NCBI GenBank assembly: GCA_030706745.1
Contig: JAUZNX010000022.1
Location: forward strand, 1 to 40,921
Reading direction: 5' to 3'
DNA from: Bacteroidota bacterium
Lineage (GTDB): Bacteria > Bacteroidota > Ignavibacteria > Palsa-1295
Length of the DNA: 40,921 bases
Shown: positions 25,019 through 34,529 of the stretch, one piece after another
Layout of the letters: each line of letters starts with the position of its first letter
Numbering within the stretch: the stretch's first letter is position 1
The notes under the pieces: model-generated
Databases searched by the model: none
What the model was told of the DNA's origin: nothing
The model's input: only the letters and a program-made list of their open reading frames with translations
Translations under genes and position numbers: made by a program

Positions 25019-26421
25019 ACCGTTACAGGGAGTATTGATGTGACCTTCTGCCGCGATGCGCGCCGAATCGCTCGCGGAGTGAACACAAGTTTGCCAGCAC
25101 GCAGAGTTTCCCGCAGTGAAACTTCAGAGTAACTGTATCGGCCTGAGATGTACTTGGACTGCAATTGGAATGTCGTCATGACGACGGCCATAAATACCGG
25201 CAAGTCTTCCGCGTACATGAGCCCAAAGAAGCAGGATACCTGATACAAAATGAGCAAGTGAATTGCCAATTGGCCGAATATGAAATCGTCCTCTGTTCTT
25301 CTCAATCGGTTGTTTATGAGAGCGGTCTTCCACAACTTCCCAAGCAGCCAAAAGAACGCAACCGCACCGAGGATGCCCGCTCGCAGGGGCCAGTAGAGAT
25401 AGGTGTTATGGGTTCCGAGCGTCGTGTACACAGCAGATACTGGCATTCGGTAGTATGTTTTCCATGGTACCCCAACTGGAACCCCAAGAAGTGGATGATG
25501 CCAAATGTTAAGAAGCACATTGGGCCACTCCATGAGGCGGATATATGCAGAACCTTCATTCTGTGGAGCGACGATTCCGGAGAGCCGACCGATCAGTGCC
25601 ATTGGGTCGGTAATCAAGGTGAAGAAGATCATAAAGCCAAGGAATCCACTCGCCACCGCCAAATGCCGGCGACGTCGCTCCTTAGGCAGCGTGAAGAACA
25701 TCAATGCGGCAGCGGCAAGAGCACTGACAAGAAATGTCCGCCGCATACTCATGATGAACGTAAAACCGAGGAACGGAGTGGATAGGTACAGCGCCCATTT
25801 GATCCAGCGGAGCGTGGTCCCACGATAATGGGCAAACAACATCAGCGAGACTGACCCGATGCCAAGCAAATATGCATCGCGCCAGAGCTGCACGACGCCC
25901 CAGTCCTTACCGGAGTTGGGAGGAGTGAAGAAATAGATGTAGACACCTTCGACAGCCTTTGGAATGACCGCGAGCATAATAATTCTCCAGAGGGCTCGTC
26001 GATCTTCATCATCCCGAAATGCGTTGATCACAATGAAGAAGGCAAATGGCCACGCAAAGGCATCATGAGCTTCGAGCACCGGATTAAATCGCTGCAACAT
26101 AATCTGGCCTCTACACCAGGAGAAAAAGAAAATCACAAGAATCAATATGAGAGGCGCGGAGAAATATGATCGTCGCAGCTTGAAATCACCGGAGAGTGTG
26201 CGTTCGCAGATCGCGATCAGGGCAAGAAGCATTGCGAACACTTCGACGGTACGTGTTCCGGGAATTTCACCAAATATTGTGCTGAGCTCAAGAATAGAGC
26301 CCCCAATCATGCTGTCCTGCCAGAGCATGAGCCAGCAAACAAGATATTTGAGATTCCGAAACGTGAAGATCTCGCGGGACTGTTGCGCACCCCACTCCAG
26401 ACCTTTATCGAGGGTCGTCAT
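25015..26421 (-). CDS. O-antigen ligase/polymerase-like membrane protein (Wzy_C)
   Basis: With the start at ATG 26421 (overlapping the upstream TGA as ATGA) the product has 468 residues. The longer frame back to 26502 overlaps the Wzz-like gene further and adds no family sequence. It has about ten membrane helices and the Wzy_C/WaaL landmark: RLMEWPNVLLNIWHHPLLGVPVG in the large periplasmic loop, then GTHNTYLYWPLRAG with the conserved His. These enzymes polymerise or ligate lipid-linked polysaccharide. Sequence alone cannot separate polymerase from ligase; the adjacent Wzz-like gene favours the polymerase role. Confidence 0.82.
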   Translation of the reverse strand: MTTLDKGLEWGAQQSREIFTFRNLKYLVCWLMLWQDSMIGGSILELSTIFGEIPGTRTVEVFAMLLALIAICERTLSGDFKLRRSYFSAPLILILVIFFFSWCRGQIMLQRFNPVLEAHDAFAWPFAFFIVINAFRDDEDRRALWRIIMLAVIPKAVEGVYIYFFTPPNSGKDWGVVQLWRDAYLLGIGSVSLMLFAHYRGTTLRWIKWALYLSTPFLGFTFIMSMRRTFLVSALAAAALMFFTLPKERRRRHLAVASGFLGFMIFFTLITDPMALIGRLSGIVAPQNEGSAYIRLMEWPNVLLNIWHHPLLGVPVGVPWKTYYRMPVSAVYTTLGTHNTYLYWPLRAGILGAVAFFWLLGKLWKTALINNRLRRTEDDFIFGQLAIHLLILYQVSCFFGLMYAEDLPVFMAVVMTTFQLQSKYISGRYSYSEVSLRETLRAGKLVFTPRAIRRASRQKVTSILPVTV

Positions 26422-27641
26422 CTGCTGGTCTGTACAGTGGTGGAAACGTACCTGGCCCTCCGGACTGATACCCGCATTGCCTGAAAGCCGAGATATAGAC
26501 AAGATGCGAGCACTCCGACCGCAAATCCAAGAAGGAGCATTGTCATCCGTTTGGGGCTCGACCGAACATCTGGGTCGTGCGCAGCATCTAAAACGGTAAT
26601 GACTGATTTTTCGCGTGTCACATTAATCTTCTGTTGTTCGACTTCGCGGTTCAAATATGAAACGACCGGTTCAAGCGCCGAGCGGCGAAGTAGGATGCTT
26701 GCATATTCACGATTGACCTCAGGCATCTCATCGAAAGCCGGACCAACTGTTGAGTGAGTCCGGTACCGCTGTAATGCCTCACTTGCTGCCACGGCCCTTG
26801 CTGTTGCCATGGCACGTTTGGGATTGCGTTCAGTCAGATCGCGTGAGAGTGTCGCTGCCTCCATTTGCGCTTCATCTCGATCCGCCTGAATGCTTGCCAT
26901 TTGTTCAATCGCCGCAATCGTTTGCGTCTTCAGTTGAACGATGCCATGCTCGCGTTCGAAGGCTTCTTGTTCCGCTGTGATGGAGTCCAGTTCGAGTTTT
27001 CGCGTCCGATAGTCTTCCTGCGCATAAAGCAATTGGCTGCTCGCATCACCTTTTGATAGTGCCATCAGCAGACTGTCCATCGTATGGACTGCGATACTAA
27101 TAATGCGTGCCGGAAGTTTCCGAGCGACTTCCTTTTCTGCGTCCGTCGAGAACCAGGATGTTGAGACAGTTGCGTGGAGATCCACTTTCGAAATGTGCGG
27201 ATCAACGAGCAAGTCATCGCGCAACAATTTTGCCATTTCATCCTGTGTCTCTGCTTCATCGGCATAGAATGTTCTGACCACACTGTCCTGTGTTAGCCGA
27301 TCAGATACGAACCGCGACTCCAACAAGTTCTGCATCAAATCGACAGAAGGATTCTCAATCTCTTTGAGCATCGTAAGAGCATATGATGCATTCAGGCTCG
27401 AAAGCAGCCCTGAGGATGAGAGTCGATCAGGAGGAAGGAGGCGCGCAAAGGTCGTATATGTATACGGCATTATGTAGGTGGCCGCCAAAAATGCAGCTCC
27501 AAATGCGATAACAAGAAACATGGCGACCCACTTATGCCGCGCGACATGCTCGAGATAGTGCAGGAGGTGCACATCGGGCTCAAGGTCCGGAACGACCGGC
27601 TCCGAAATCGTGGAGTCTGATGGCAGATGAAACTGAGGCAT
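26418..27641 (-). CDS. Wzz-like polysaccharide chain-length determinant
   Basis: The 407-residue protein has the Wzz/PCP topology: a cytoplasmic N-terminus (DVHLLHYLEHVARHKW), a first transmembrane helix at about 38-57, a long periplasmic part with coiled-coil character (residues about 200-300, many Glu, Gln and Lys), and a second helix near 370-390. The DEMPEVNREYASILLRRS segment before the second helix is typical of GNVR-type members. No tyrosine kinase domain is fused. It leads the operon with the Wzy_C-like and GT-C genes and would set glycan chain length. Confidence 0.85.
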   Translation of the reverse strand: MPQFHLPSDSTISEPVVPDLEPDVHLLHYLEHVARHKWVAMFLVIAFGAAFLAATYIMPYTYTTFARLLPPDRLSSSGLLSSLNASYALTMLKEIENPSVDLMQNLLESRFVSDRLTQDSVVRTFYADEAETQDEMAKLLRDDLLVDPHISKVDLHATVSTSWFSTDAEKEVARKLPARIISIAVHTMDSLLMALSKGDASSQLLYAQEDYRTRKLELDSITAEQEAFEREHGIVQLKTQTIAAIEQMASIQADRDEAQMEAATLSRDLTERNPKRAMATARAVAASEALQRYRTHSTVGPAFDEMPEVNREYASILLRRSALEPVVSYLNREVEQQKINVTREKSVITVLDAAHDPDVRSSPKRMTMLLLGFAVGVLASCLYLGFQAMRVSVRRARYVSTTVQTSR

Positions 27642-27679
27642 GTCTTCTAAAGATGGGCGATTCGTCCCAGAATCAACGC

Positions 27680-27713
27680 AAAAGCCCTCGCTCCGTTTCC
27701 CGGAACTGAGGGC
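27680..27713 (-). terminator. Intrinsic terminator downstream of fusA
   Basis: On the minus strand GCCCTC (27713-27708) pairs with GAGGGC (27689-27684), with additional pairing of TTCCG and CGGA inside, followed by TTTT. It lies 43 bp after the fusA stop and separates fusA from the Wzz-like operon, which must then have its own promoter in the short remaining gap. Confidence 0.85.
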
Positions 27714-27755
27714 AATTGGAAATCCCCGAAAGGCAATGTACCAGGCACTCGCCGC

Positions 27756-29852
27756 TCATGCGGCAACTGCAGTCTTGCCTTTTGCTGCCTCGATGATCTG
27801 CTCCTGAATTGAGCGTGGAGCTTCCTCGTAACGGGAGAACTGCATTGTATAGATTGCGCGTCCCTGTGACATCGATCGCATCACGGTTGCGTAACCAAAC
27901 ATTTCCGATAGCGGCACGGAGGCCTTGATAACCTGTGCGTCTGAGCGGGCAGTCATGCTCTCGATTTTGCCACGACGTTTCGTCAAATCACCAATCACGT
28001 CACCCATATAGTCTTCCGGAGTGACGACTTCAACATCCATAATTGGCTCGAGGATCACCGGGCTGGCTTTGCGGGCCGCTTCCTTGAACGCCATTGAGCC
28101 GGCGATCTTGAATGCCATTTCGCTCGAGTCAACTTCGTGGTACGAACCGTCGAATAGCTTGACCTTAATATCCTCGACTGGATAGCCGGCGACGATACCA
28201 TTCTTCATTGCTTCGACGATACCAGCCGACACAGGCGAGATGTATTCCTTCGGGATTACACCACCGATGATCGCATTCTCGAACTCATAACCCTTGCCGG
28301 GCTCGTTCGGCTCGACTTCGATCCAAACGTGTCCGAACTGACCGCGACCACCAGACTGACGAACAAACTTTCCTTCCTGCGTAACCTTCTTGCGAATCGT
28401 CTCTTTGTATGCAACCTGTGGCTTGCCAACATTCGCTTCGACACGAAACTCGCGTTTCATGCGATCGACAAGGATCTCCAGGTGCAACTCACCCATTCCG
28501 GAAAGAATCGTCTGCCCGGTTTCCTCATCAGTTTTGACTCTGAATGTTGGGTCCTCATCAGCAAGCTTCTGCAACGCTTCGGACATTTTCTCGGAATCGG
28601 CCTTTGTTTTCGGCTCGACGGCAAGCGAAATGACCGGCTCCGGAAAAATCATTCGCTCCAACACAATCGGATCGTCCTCATCACATAACGTGTCCCCGGT
28701 TCGCGTCTGCTTGAGACCCACGGCGGCGCAGATATCGCCGGTATATGCCTCATCGATATCTTCACGATGATTTGCGTGCATGCGAAGAATGCGCCCGATG
28801 CGCTCCTTACGACCACTGATGGAATTCAACACGTAAGAACCAGCCTTCAGGGTACCCGAGTATACACGGAAGAACGTGAGTTTGCCGACATACGGGTCGG
28901 TCATGATCTTGAAAGCGATAGCGGCGAACTTCTCATTATCGCGCGGCTCGCGACTGATGTGGTCCGTGAGGTTTAGATGATGCCCTTCAACCGCTCCGAC
29001 ATCAAGCGGATTCGGAAGAAAATCAACGACCGCATCGAGTAGATTCTGAACGCCTTTATTCTTGAACGCTGAACCACAGAGGACAGGAATGATCTTGGAT
29101 TGGATCACAGCCTCACGAAGGACACGCATGACTTCTTCGGCGGTGATCTCGTGACCTTCGAGATACTTCAGCAGAAGCGTATCATCAACTTCCGCGACAG
29201 ACTCGAACAACCGTGTCCGCCATTCTTTCGCATGCTCCCTCAGGTTCTCTGGAATTGGAACATCTTCGAAGGTCGTGCCAAGCGTGTTCTCATTGTACAT
29301 CCGAGCAGTGTTCGTCACGAGATCGATCACGCCAGCAAACATCTCGCCTTCGCCGATTGGGAGATTGATCGGAATCGGATTGGCGCTCAGCCGCTCCTTG
29401 ATCATCGTGATGACATTGAAGAAGTCCGCGCCGGTACGATCCATCTTGTTGACGAACGCAATACGTGGGACTCCATACTTGTTTGCCTGACGCCAGACGG
29501 TCTCGGACTGGGGTTCGACGCCGCCAACCGCGCAAAACAGCGCGACCGCACCATCGAGTACGCGGAGCGAACGCTCGACTTCAACCGTGAAATCGACGTG
29601 GCCGGGTGTATCGATGATATTTATCTGAGTATCGCGCCAAATGCATGCAGTTGCTGCCGACGTGATCGTGATCCCCCGTTCTTTTTCCTGCTCCATCCAG
29701 TCCATGGTGGCGCCACCTTCGTGGACTTCACCCATGCGATGGACTACGCCGGTATAAAACAAAATTCGCTCGGTAGTCGTAGTTTTCCCGGCGTCGATGT
29801 GCGCCATGATTCCAATATTCCGAGTGTGCTCGAGTGCGTACTTGCGTGGCAT
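27756..29852 (-). CDS. fusA: Elongation factor G
   Basis: The 698-residue protein is a complete EF-G: P-loop [15 protein letters not shown] (residues about 17-24), RGITITSAA switch [19 protein letters not shown], then domains III-V with [15 protein letters not shown] and the [14 protein letters not shown] segment of domain IV. It drives tRNA-mRNA translocation. Unlike the common rpsL-rpsG-fusA-tuf order, it stands alone: the upstream neighbour is divergent and a terminator follows, so it must have its own promoter in the 58-bp gap. Confidence 0.99.
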   Translation of the reverse strand: MPRKYALEHTRNIGIMAHIDAGKTTTTERILFYTGVVHRMGEVHEGGATMDWMEQEKERGITITSAATACIWRDTQINIIDTPGHVDFTVEVERSLRVLDGAVALFCAVGGVEPQSETVWRQANKYGVPRIAFVNKMDRTGADFFNVITMIKERLSANPIPINLPIGEGEMFAGVIDLVTNTARMYNENTLGTTFEDVPIPENLREHAKEWRTRLFESVAEVDDTLLLKYLEGHEITAEEVMRVLREAVIQSKIIPVLCGSAFKNKGVQNLLDAVVDFLPNPLDVGAVEGHHLNLTDHISREPRDNEKFAAIAFKIMTDPYVGKLTFFRVYSGTLKAGSYVLNSISGRKERIGRILRMHANHREDIDEAYTGDICAAVGLKQTRTGDTLCDEDDPIVLERMIFPEPVISLAVEPKTKADSEKMSEALQKLADEDPTFRVKTDEETGQTILSGMGELHLEILVDRMKREFRVEANVGKPQVAYKETIRKKVTQEGKFVRQSGGRGQFGHVWIEVEPNEPGKGYEFENAIIGGVIPKEYISPVSAGIVEAMKNGIVAGYPVEDIKVKLFDGSYHEVDSSEMAFKIAGSMAFKEAARKASPVILEPIMDVEVVTPEDYMGDVIGDLTKRRGKIESMTARSDAQVIKASVPLSEMFGYATVMRSMSQGRAIYTMQFSRYEEAPRSIQEQIIEAAKGKTAVAA

Positions 29853-29910
29853 AAAACTTTCGCTGATCTTTCCCTTGGTTAACTAAGATTGTGCCTCAAT
29901 TCGCTCAAAT

Positions 29911-31659
29911 TTGAACAAGAGTGAAGACGAATCTTTTAGGCGGGCCATTAACCCACAGGGGCTATTCTTAGTTCGTGCCAGGCAAATACCGGGCGGGTCT
30001 TCACCAGACTCTGGCACGGAGAATAGCATCGTTTGGTTAGGCAACGCTTCATTCCAATCGAATTCCTGCACGGATTCCAAACGCAAATCAACGGTGTTTT
30101 CAACTCGCTCGTGGTGGATCGCTACTCTAATTGCATCTGCTATTATTCTGCTGCCCGATCTCTTGCAGCCGCTTAATAATGATGTAGATCACTACCAAGC
30201 TATGGGATGGCAACTCGCCCATTTTCATCAATTGCCTTGTATCGGAACGTGGGCGCACAACTTCCCAGGAATCGTGTATTTTCATGCGGCAATCATATTC
30301 TGGTTTGGCACATCACCGCTTGCCTTGCGAATCGTGACTCTGATTTTAACCTGTGTTCAGGCAATGTTGGTGTTTCATCTTTCAAGTCATCGTTTCTCGA
30401 ATCGATTTGCTTTCTACGCTGCAATCTCCTCCGCAGCGCTATATCTTTGGTGTGGCACGTGGCTTTCCGGTCAACTCGATGTATTTGCAACAGTCTTTAT
30501 TCTCCTCGGCACCACAATCTGTCTGCAGTGGGGAGCTCTCAGCGACCGCAAGACAAATACGATAGGTCAACTCTCAATTCATGGTGTAACCGGTGCCTTG
30601 TTTGGCTTGGCCACAACCTTCCGGCCCACCTATGCGCTCTTCGCGATGGTGCTCGCCGCCGTACTGGCCTTTATCCATAAACGGAAGGCATTCAGATATA
30701 TCATTCCGTTTGGGGTCGGATTTACCTGCGTATTCTTACTCAGCATTCTTCCTTACCTCTTCGTTTCCGGAGGTCTGCATGCGCTCTATTTCGCAGCAAT
30801 TCGATTCAATTTCGATGTATATGCGAGACCTGGATACGCCACACCATTTCGAATGCTACTCCATCATCGAGTCGAACTTGCCTCCGATGCAGTTCTATTG
30901 CTATGGTGCATTATTGCAATTGCGACGAGAAGCTCGGGCGGAACATCGAGGTGGGTACTCCCTCGCGCCAACGTCATGCTGTTCATACTCTATATGCTGG
31001 TCGCACGCCTTTCGATTCTCATTATGCAGAAGTTCTTCCCGCAGCATTATGCGATGGTACTTCTGCTAACTGCCTTTCTCCTCGCGGATTTGCTCGAGCG
31101 CTTGACCAACGTTCTCCCCATTCTCCGGCGCCAATTTCCGGCGATTATTGCTGGGCTGATGATCCTTCTTCTCTTACGCCACAACTTCACTATTCTTTAT
31201 ATTGAAGCGATCGCGCGGGGCGAGGCGCATCCGCTCGAGTATGCATATCGCAACGACGCGAATGGGGCGGCTGATAAGCTTCTTTTGATGCAACCCGTTG
31301 TCGATTACTTGAACCAGGAATCCGTCGCTGGTGGCCGCATTGAGTGCTGGGGTATGACGCCTGGCATTTACTGGCGCACTCATACAGCATCGGCGAGCCG
31401 CTTTACAACGATGAATCCTTTGGTCCTCCAGCAACCTGGAAGCGGGCTGATGGATTATCAAAAACGGTGGCGTCGGGAATTTATCGATTCCATCGTCACA
31501 GTTCGGCCTCGGTATATTATCATTGGTGATTCCGACCAACTCATTCATAGCGCCCTCTATTATCAGCATTATATCCCGGGGTTCGATAGCATTCTTGCCA
31601 TGAATTACCTGCATGATACAGTGTTTCCTGGCTGGACGATTTACCGCAGACGGGAGTAA
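29911..31659 (+). CDS. GT-C-like membrane glycosyltransferase
   Basis: From residue 68 on, the 582-residue frame shows about ten membrane helices. The first is followed by a periplasmic loop with NNDVDHYQAMGW (residues about 89-100), the acidic site position of GT-C glycosyltransferases. A soluble C-terminal region near residue 440 to the end carries conserved Tyr, Trp and Gly patterns. The start is uncertain: TTG 29911 is the longest frame, but the first 60 residues look unstructured, and GTG 30094 (residue 62) would place the first helix at the N-terminus. It stands divergently from fusA and 63 bp before comM. Confidence 0.7.
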   Translation: MNKSEDESFRRAINPQGLFLVRARQIPGGSSPDSGTENSIVWLGNASFQSNSCTDSKRKSTVFSTRSWWIATLIASAIILLPDLLQPLNNDVDHYQAMGWQLAHFHQLPCIGTWAHNFPGIVYFHAAIIFWFGTSPLALRIVTLILTCVQAMLVFHLSSHRFSNRFAFYAAISSAALYLWCGTWLSGQLDVFATVFILLGTTICLQWGALSDRKTNTIGQLSIHGVTGALFGLATTFRPTYALFAMVLAAVLAFIHKRKAFRYIIPFGVGFTCVFLLSILPYLFVSGGLHALYFAAIRFNFDVYARPGYATPFRMLLHHRVELASDAVLLLWCIIAIATRSSGGTSRWVLPRANVMLFILYMLVARLSILIMQKFFPQHYAMVLLLTAFLLADLLERLTNVLPILRRQFPAIIAGLMILLLLRHNFTILYIEAIARGEAHPLEYAYRNDANGAADKLLLMQPVVDYLNQESVAGGRIECWGMTPGIYWRTHTASASRFTTMNPLVLQQPGSGLMDYQKRWRREFIDSIVTVRPRYIIIGDSDQLIHSALYYQHYIPGFDSILAMNYLHDTVFPGWTIYRRRE

Positions 31660-31722
31660 TGGTGTAGCGGATGCCAATATGGATTTCCTCGGCTGACTCA
31701 ATCCTCACCGTATTTTCGCCGT

Positions 31723-33303
31723 ATGTTCTCCCGTTGTTACGCTGCTACTACCCAAGGAATCGAAGCTTATACCGTCGAAATTGAAACGCACGTCGAGGCG
31801 CATGTGCCGAGCTATGCAATTGTAGGACTGCCAGACTCTGCAGTCCGCGAAAGCAAAGAACGTGTACTAAGCGCGATGAAGAACAGCTCGCTTCCGTTCG
31901 ACACGAATCGCAAGATCACCATCAATCTGGCTCCGGCCGATATCCGCAAGGAAGGCAGTGCATTCGATTTGCCAATTGCTCTCGGGCTGCTTGCTACTGC
32001 TGGAGTGGTCGAGACGGAACGGCTGCAGGAGTATGTTTTACTCGGCGAGCTCGCTCTCGACGGTACCGTACGGCCTGTTCGAGGATCGCTGAACGTCGCA
32101 TTGCACACTCGGAAGCTCCGTGAGAAGCTGCCAAATCTCAAAGGTATGATCGTGCCGATTGAGAATGCCAATGAAGCTGGCCTTGTGCAGGATATCGAAG
32201 TGTATGGTGTTCGCACGTTGCGCGAGTCTGTCGATATTTTGAACGGCCTCCTGACTCCCGATCCAATCAAGATCGATATCGACAAGATCTTCCGTGAAGA
32301 TACACACGATGGAATTCTTGATTTTGCCGACGTGAAGGGGCAGGAAGCTGTCAAACGCGCGCTGGAAGTTGCGGCGGCAGGTGGACACAATCTCATCATG
32401 GTCGGCGCTCCTGGCTCGGGCAAGAGTATGCTGGCGAAGCGCTTCCCATCTATCTTACCACCACTCACCTTTGATGAGGCTCTGGAAACCACAAAGATCC
32501 ATAGCGTGGCTGGCACGCTCGCTCCGAACACTCCTTTGTTAACCTCGCGTCCATTTCGTTCACCACACCATACCATTTCGGATGCTGCGCTTGTCGGCGG
32601 AGGCATGGCGAGTATTCGTCCCGGCGAAATTTCGCTCGCGCATCATGGAGTACTCTTTCTCGACGAGCTTCCAGAATTTCAGCGGAACGTCCTTGAAGTC
32701 CTGCGACAGCCACTCGAAGATGGAGCGATTACCATCTCGCGGACGCGAATGACCGTTGAATATCCAGCAAACTTCATGTTGATCTGTGCGATGAACCCAT
32801 GTCCTTGCGGCAACTTCGGTTCTGCGATTCATTCCTGTAGTTGCGCCGAAGGATCGATTCAGCGATACATGAGCAAGATTTCTGGTCCGCTGCTCGACCG
32901 CATTGACATCCACGTGGAAGTACCCAGCGTGAAGATCGAGGAGCTTTCGAAGAAATCAACCGGCGAATCATCCAAGCGAATTCGCGAGCGTGTGCTCACC
33001 GCACGCGACCGGCAGAATGCTCGCTACAAAGAATCGACCGTTCCTGGCGGCAAACGTCGCATCTACAAGAATGCCGACCTGCCTTCCAAGATGGTCGAGC
33101 AATTCTGCGAAATTTCAGACGAAGGCCGCAATGTTCTCAAGATGGCGATGAACCGCATGGGCTATTCTGCTCGCGCTTACGACCGCATCCTGAAAGTCGC
33201 GCGCACCATCGCCGATCTTGCCGGCATAGAATCGATCTCCACCGCACACCTCAGCGAGGCCATCCAGTATCGCAGTCTTGACCGGCAATTTTGGAATGCA
33301 TAG
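31723..33303 (+). CDS. comM: ComM/YifB-family Mg-chelatase-like AAA+ ATPase
   Basis: The 526-residue protein is full-length ComM. It has the N-terminal S5/Lon-C-like domain (VEAHVPSYAIVGLPDSAVRESKERV), Walker A GAPGSGKS at residues 228-235, Walker B VLFLDE at 310-315, the Cys-rich CAMNPCPCGNFG segment, and the C-terminal Mg_chelatase_C domain. In Vibrio, ComM is a hexameric helicase that extends branch migration of single-stranded DNA during natural transformation and recombination. No competence genes are adjacent here. Confidence 0.96.
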   Translation: MFSRCYAATTQGIEAYTVEIETHVEAHVPSYAIVGLPDSAVRESKERVLSAMKNSSLPFDTNRKITINLAPADIRKEGSAFDLPIALGLLATAGVVETERLQEYVLLGELALDGTVRPVRGSLNVALHTRKLREKLPNLKGMIVPIENANEAGLVQDIEVYGVRTLRESVDILNGLLTPDPIKIDIDKIFREDTHDGILDFADVKGQEAVKRALEVAAAGGHNLIMVGAPGSGKSMLAKRFPSILPPLTFDEALETTKIHSVAGTLAPNTPLLTSRPFRSPHHTISDAALVGGGMASIRPGEISLAHHGVLFLDELPEFQRNVLEVLRQPLEDGAITISRTRMTVEYPANFMLICAMNPCPCGNFGSAIHSCSCAEGSIQRYMSKISGPLLDRIDIHVEVPSVKIEELSKKSTGESSKRIRERVLTARDRQNARYKESTVPGGKRRIYKNADLPSKMVEQFCEISDEGRNVLKMAMNRMGYSARAYDRILKVARTIADLAGIESISTAHLSEAIQYRSLDRQFWNA

Positions 33304-33340
33304 GTTGCGCTGGCACTCCGGTTGTGTAATACAGATCCGA

Positions 33341-33346
33341 AAGGAG
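33341..33346 (+). promoter_or_regulatory. Strong Shine-Dalgarno sequence
   Basis: AAGGAG lies 5 bp before the ATG at 33352. It fixes that start over an upstream in-frame ATG at 33322. It stands out because most genes in this window have no such site. Confidence 0.65.
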
Positions 33347-33351
33347 TTCAT

Positions 33352-33750
33352 ATGCCAACCATCAGAAGCTTCCAAGGAAATTCACATTCGGAAAATGGCA
33401 ACGGAATTGCCACGAAGCGACGTAGCTCATCCCGCCGCAATCGCTCCCACTCGATAGCAGCCGAAGCGAATCGCCACGTCATTGCCCCAGCCACTCGAGT
33501 TGCAAAACGCACAATGAAAACTGCCCGTCGCAAAGTGAAACGGACCCTTCTTGGGCTCCCGGCCTGGATGCCGTGGGCTGCAGCGGCGGTTGCCGCGACC
33601 GGCCTGATCTATGCTATTGTTCGTTCGGAAGCGGTCCAGGATTTCTTCGATGACATGGGAAATAGTGACACGTTCGGCGAAGAGGAAGACTATCGCTCCG
33701 ATGGCTACGAAGGCGCCGATTACGGAGAAAGCGGCGCTGGCGGACTCTAA
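33352..33750 (+). CDS. Small single-pass membrane protein, hypothetical
   Basis: The 132-residue product has a strongly basic Ser/Arg/Lys N-terminal half (about residues 20-68), one transmembrane segment (residues about 73-92, PWAAAAVAATGLIYAIV), and an acidic, Gly-rich C-terminus (EEEDYRSDGYEGADYG). This basic-membrane-acidic layout suggests an inner membrane anchor whose cytoplasmic part could touch nucleic acid. No known family is recognised. The start is set by AAGGAG 5 bp upstream. It lies 48 bp after comM in the same direction. Confidence 0.65.
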   Translation: MPTIRSFQGNSHSENGNGIATKRRSSSRRNRSHSIAAEANRHVIAPATRVAKRTMKTARRKVKRTLLGLPAWMPWAAAAVAATGLIYAIVRSEAVQDFFDDMGNSDTFGEEEDYRSDGYEGADYGESGAGGL

Positions 33751-34121
33751 TACAGAGATCCGGCACCTCTAGGGATCCGGCACACCGTTTGTCTAATTAT
33801 TTTCAGAACAATGAAATCATAGTTGTTTGCCTGATCCCTATTATTAGGGACCGGCACAAGAGAGCGCTTATAGGCAGAATCAGTCTCGAATGAAGGCTGG
33901 CTCTGCCTCTTTTTTTCCTGCGTGGCTAAAGGAAGCTGTTCCTATGTGGAGAAATTGGTTCGTAACATGGAAGAACTGAAGCGGAGTATTCAGTTCGCAT
34001 ATTGATCGCTGTCGAACTCGTAACTAATTCGTACATTACTTTGTGGAAACCTGTCTCCTCCAAACGCCGTTTAGCGCCCGCCTTCAGAGCTTTCAATTCG
34101 TAATTCCAAATTGAGAACTTG
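33751..34121. other. 371-bp spacer with short repeats and a terminator
   Basis: No protein gene is seen. The spacer holds three CCGGCAC copies (33760-33766, 33777-33783, 33851-33857), two of which follow AGGGA(T). It also has a perfect hairpin TCCCTA-TTAT-TAGGGA (33835-33850), an intrinsic terminator (33873-33916), and AT-rich sequence leading to tRNA-Ala that should contain its promoter. Confidence 0.55.
33873..33916 (+). terminator. Intrinsic terminator
   Basis: GGCAGA (33873-33878) pairs with TCTGCC (33902-33907), with inner CAG/CTG pairing, followed by TCTTTTTTT. It would end transcripts from comM and the small membrane protein gene before the tRNA genes. Confidence 0.8.
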
Positions 34122-34194
<73 letters not shown>

Positions 34195-34288
34195 CACGAC
34201 ACAACAACGATCTAAAATCATTATTGCGGAATTAGCAACCGGGATTAGCCGTTAACGGCAGCCCTTCATGGGTATTGAATTTCGTTTT

Positions 34289-34362
34289 GGAGTGGTAGTT
34301 CAGCTGGTTAGAACGCCTGCCTGTCACGTAGGAGGTCGCGGGTTCGAGTCCCGTCCGCTCCG
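34289..34362 (+). tRNA. tRNA-Asp (GTC)
   Basis: A 74-nt cloverleaf is clear: acceptor GGAGTGG with CCGCTCC, D-arm GTTC-AGCTGGTTA-GAAC, anticodon stem CCTGC/GTAGG around CTGTCAC (anticodon GTC), T-arm GCGGG-TTCGAGT-CCCGT, discriminator G. The CCA end is not fully encoded. Confidence 0.97.
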
Positions 34363-34376
34363 CAGCCTGCAATGGT

Positions 34377-34432
34377 AACGAGTGATGAATTGCGAGTAAC
34401 GAGCTTCCTCGACTCGCCATTCATCACTCGTT
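34377..34432. repeat. Long imperfect hairpin after tRNA-Asp
   Basis: Left arm 34377-34403 and right arm 34408-34432 pair over about 24 bp with one mismatch and a 2-nt bulge around loop CTTC. The arms contain GAGTAAC- and AACGAGT-type units like those at 35181-35220, and resemble the GAATTAC hairpin at 16570-16656. It could act as a terminator for the tRNA transcript, although no clear U-tract follows. Confidence 0.75.
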
Positions 34433-34529
34433 GCACATTACTGATTCTTTTCTCACGTAACTTCTTCCCACTGACGCCGTCCCAATAACAAGCATCTTGC
34501 AGGACGCACATTTACACATTGGAGCAACC

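Noticed and set aside
34308-34511. Minus-strand protein with GADGTRTRDLLRDRQ
   Set aside because: This is the well-known false protein produced by reading tRNA-Asp on the wrong strand.
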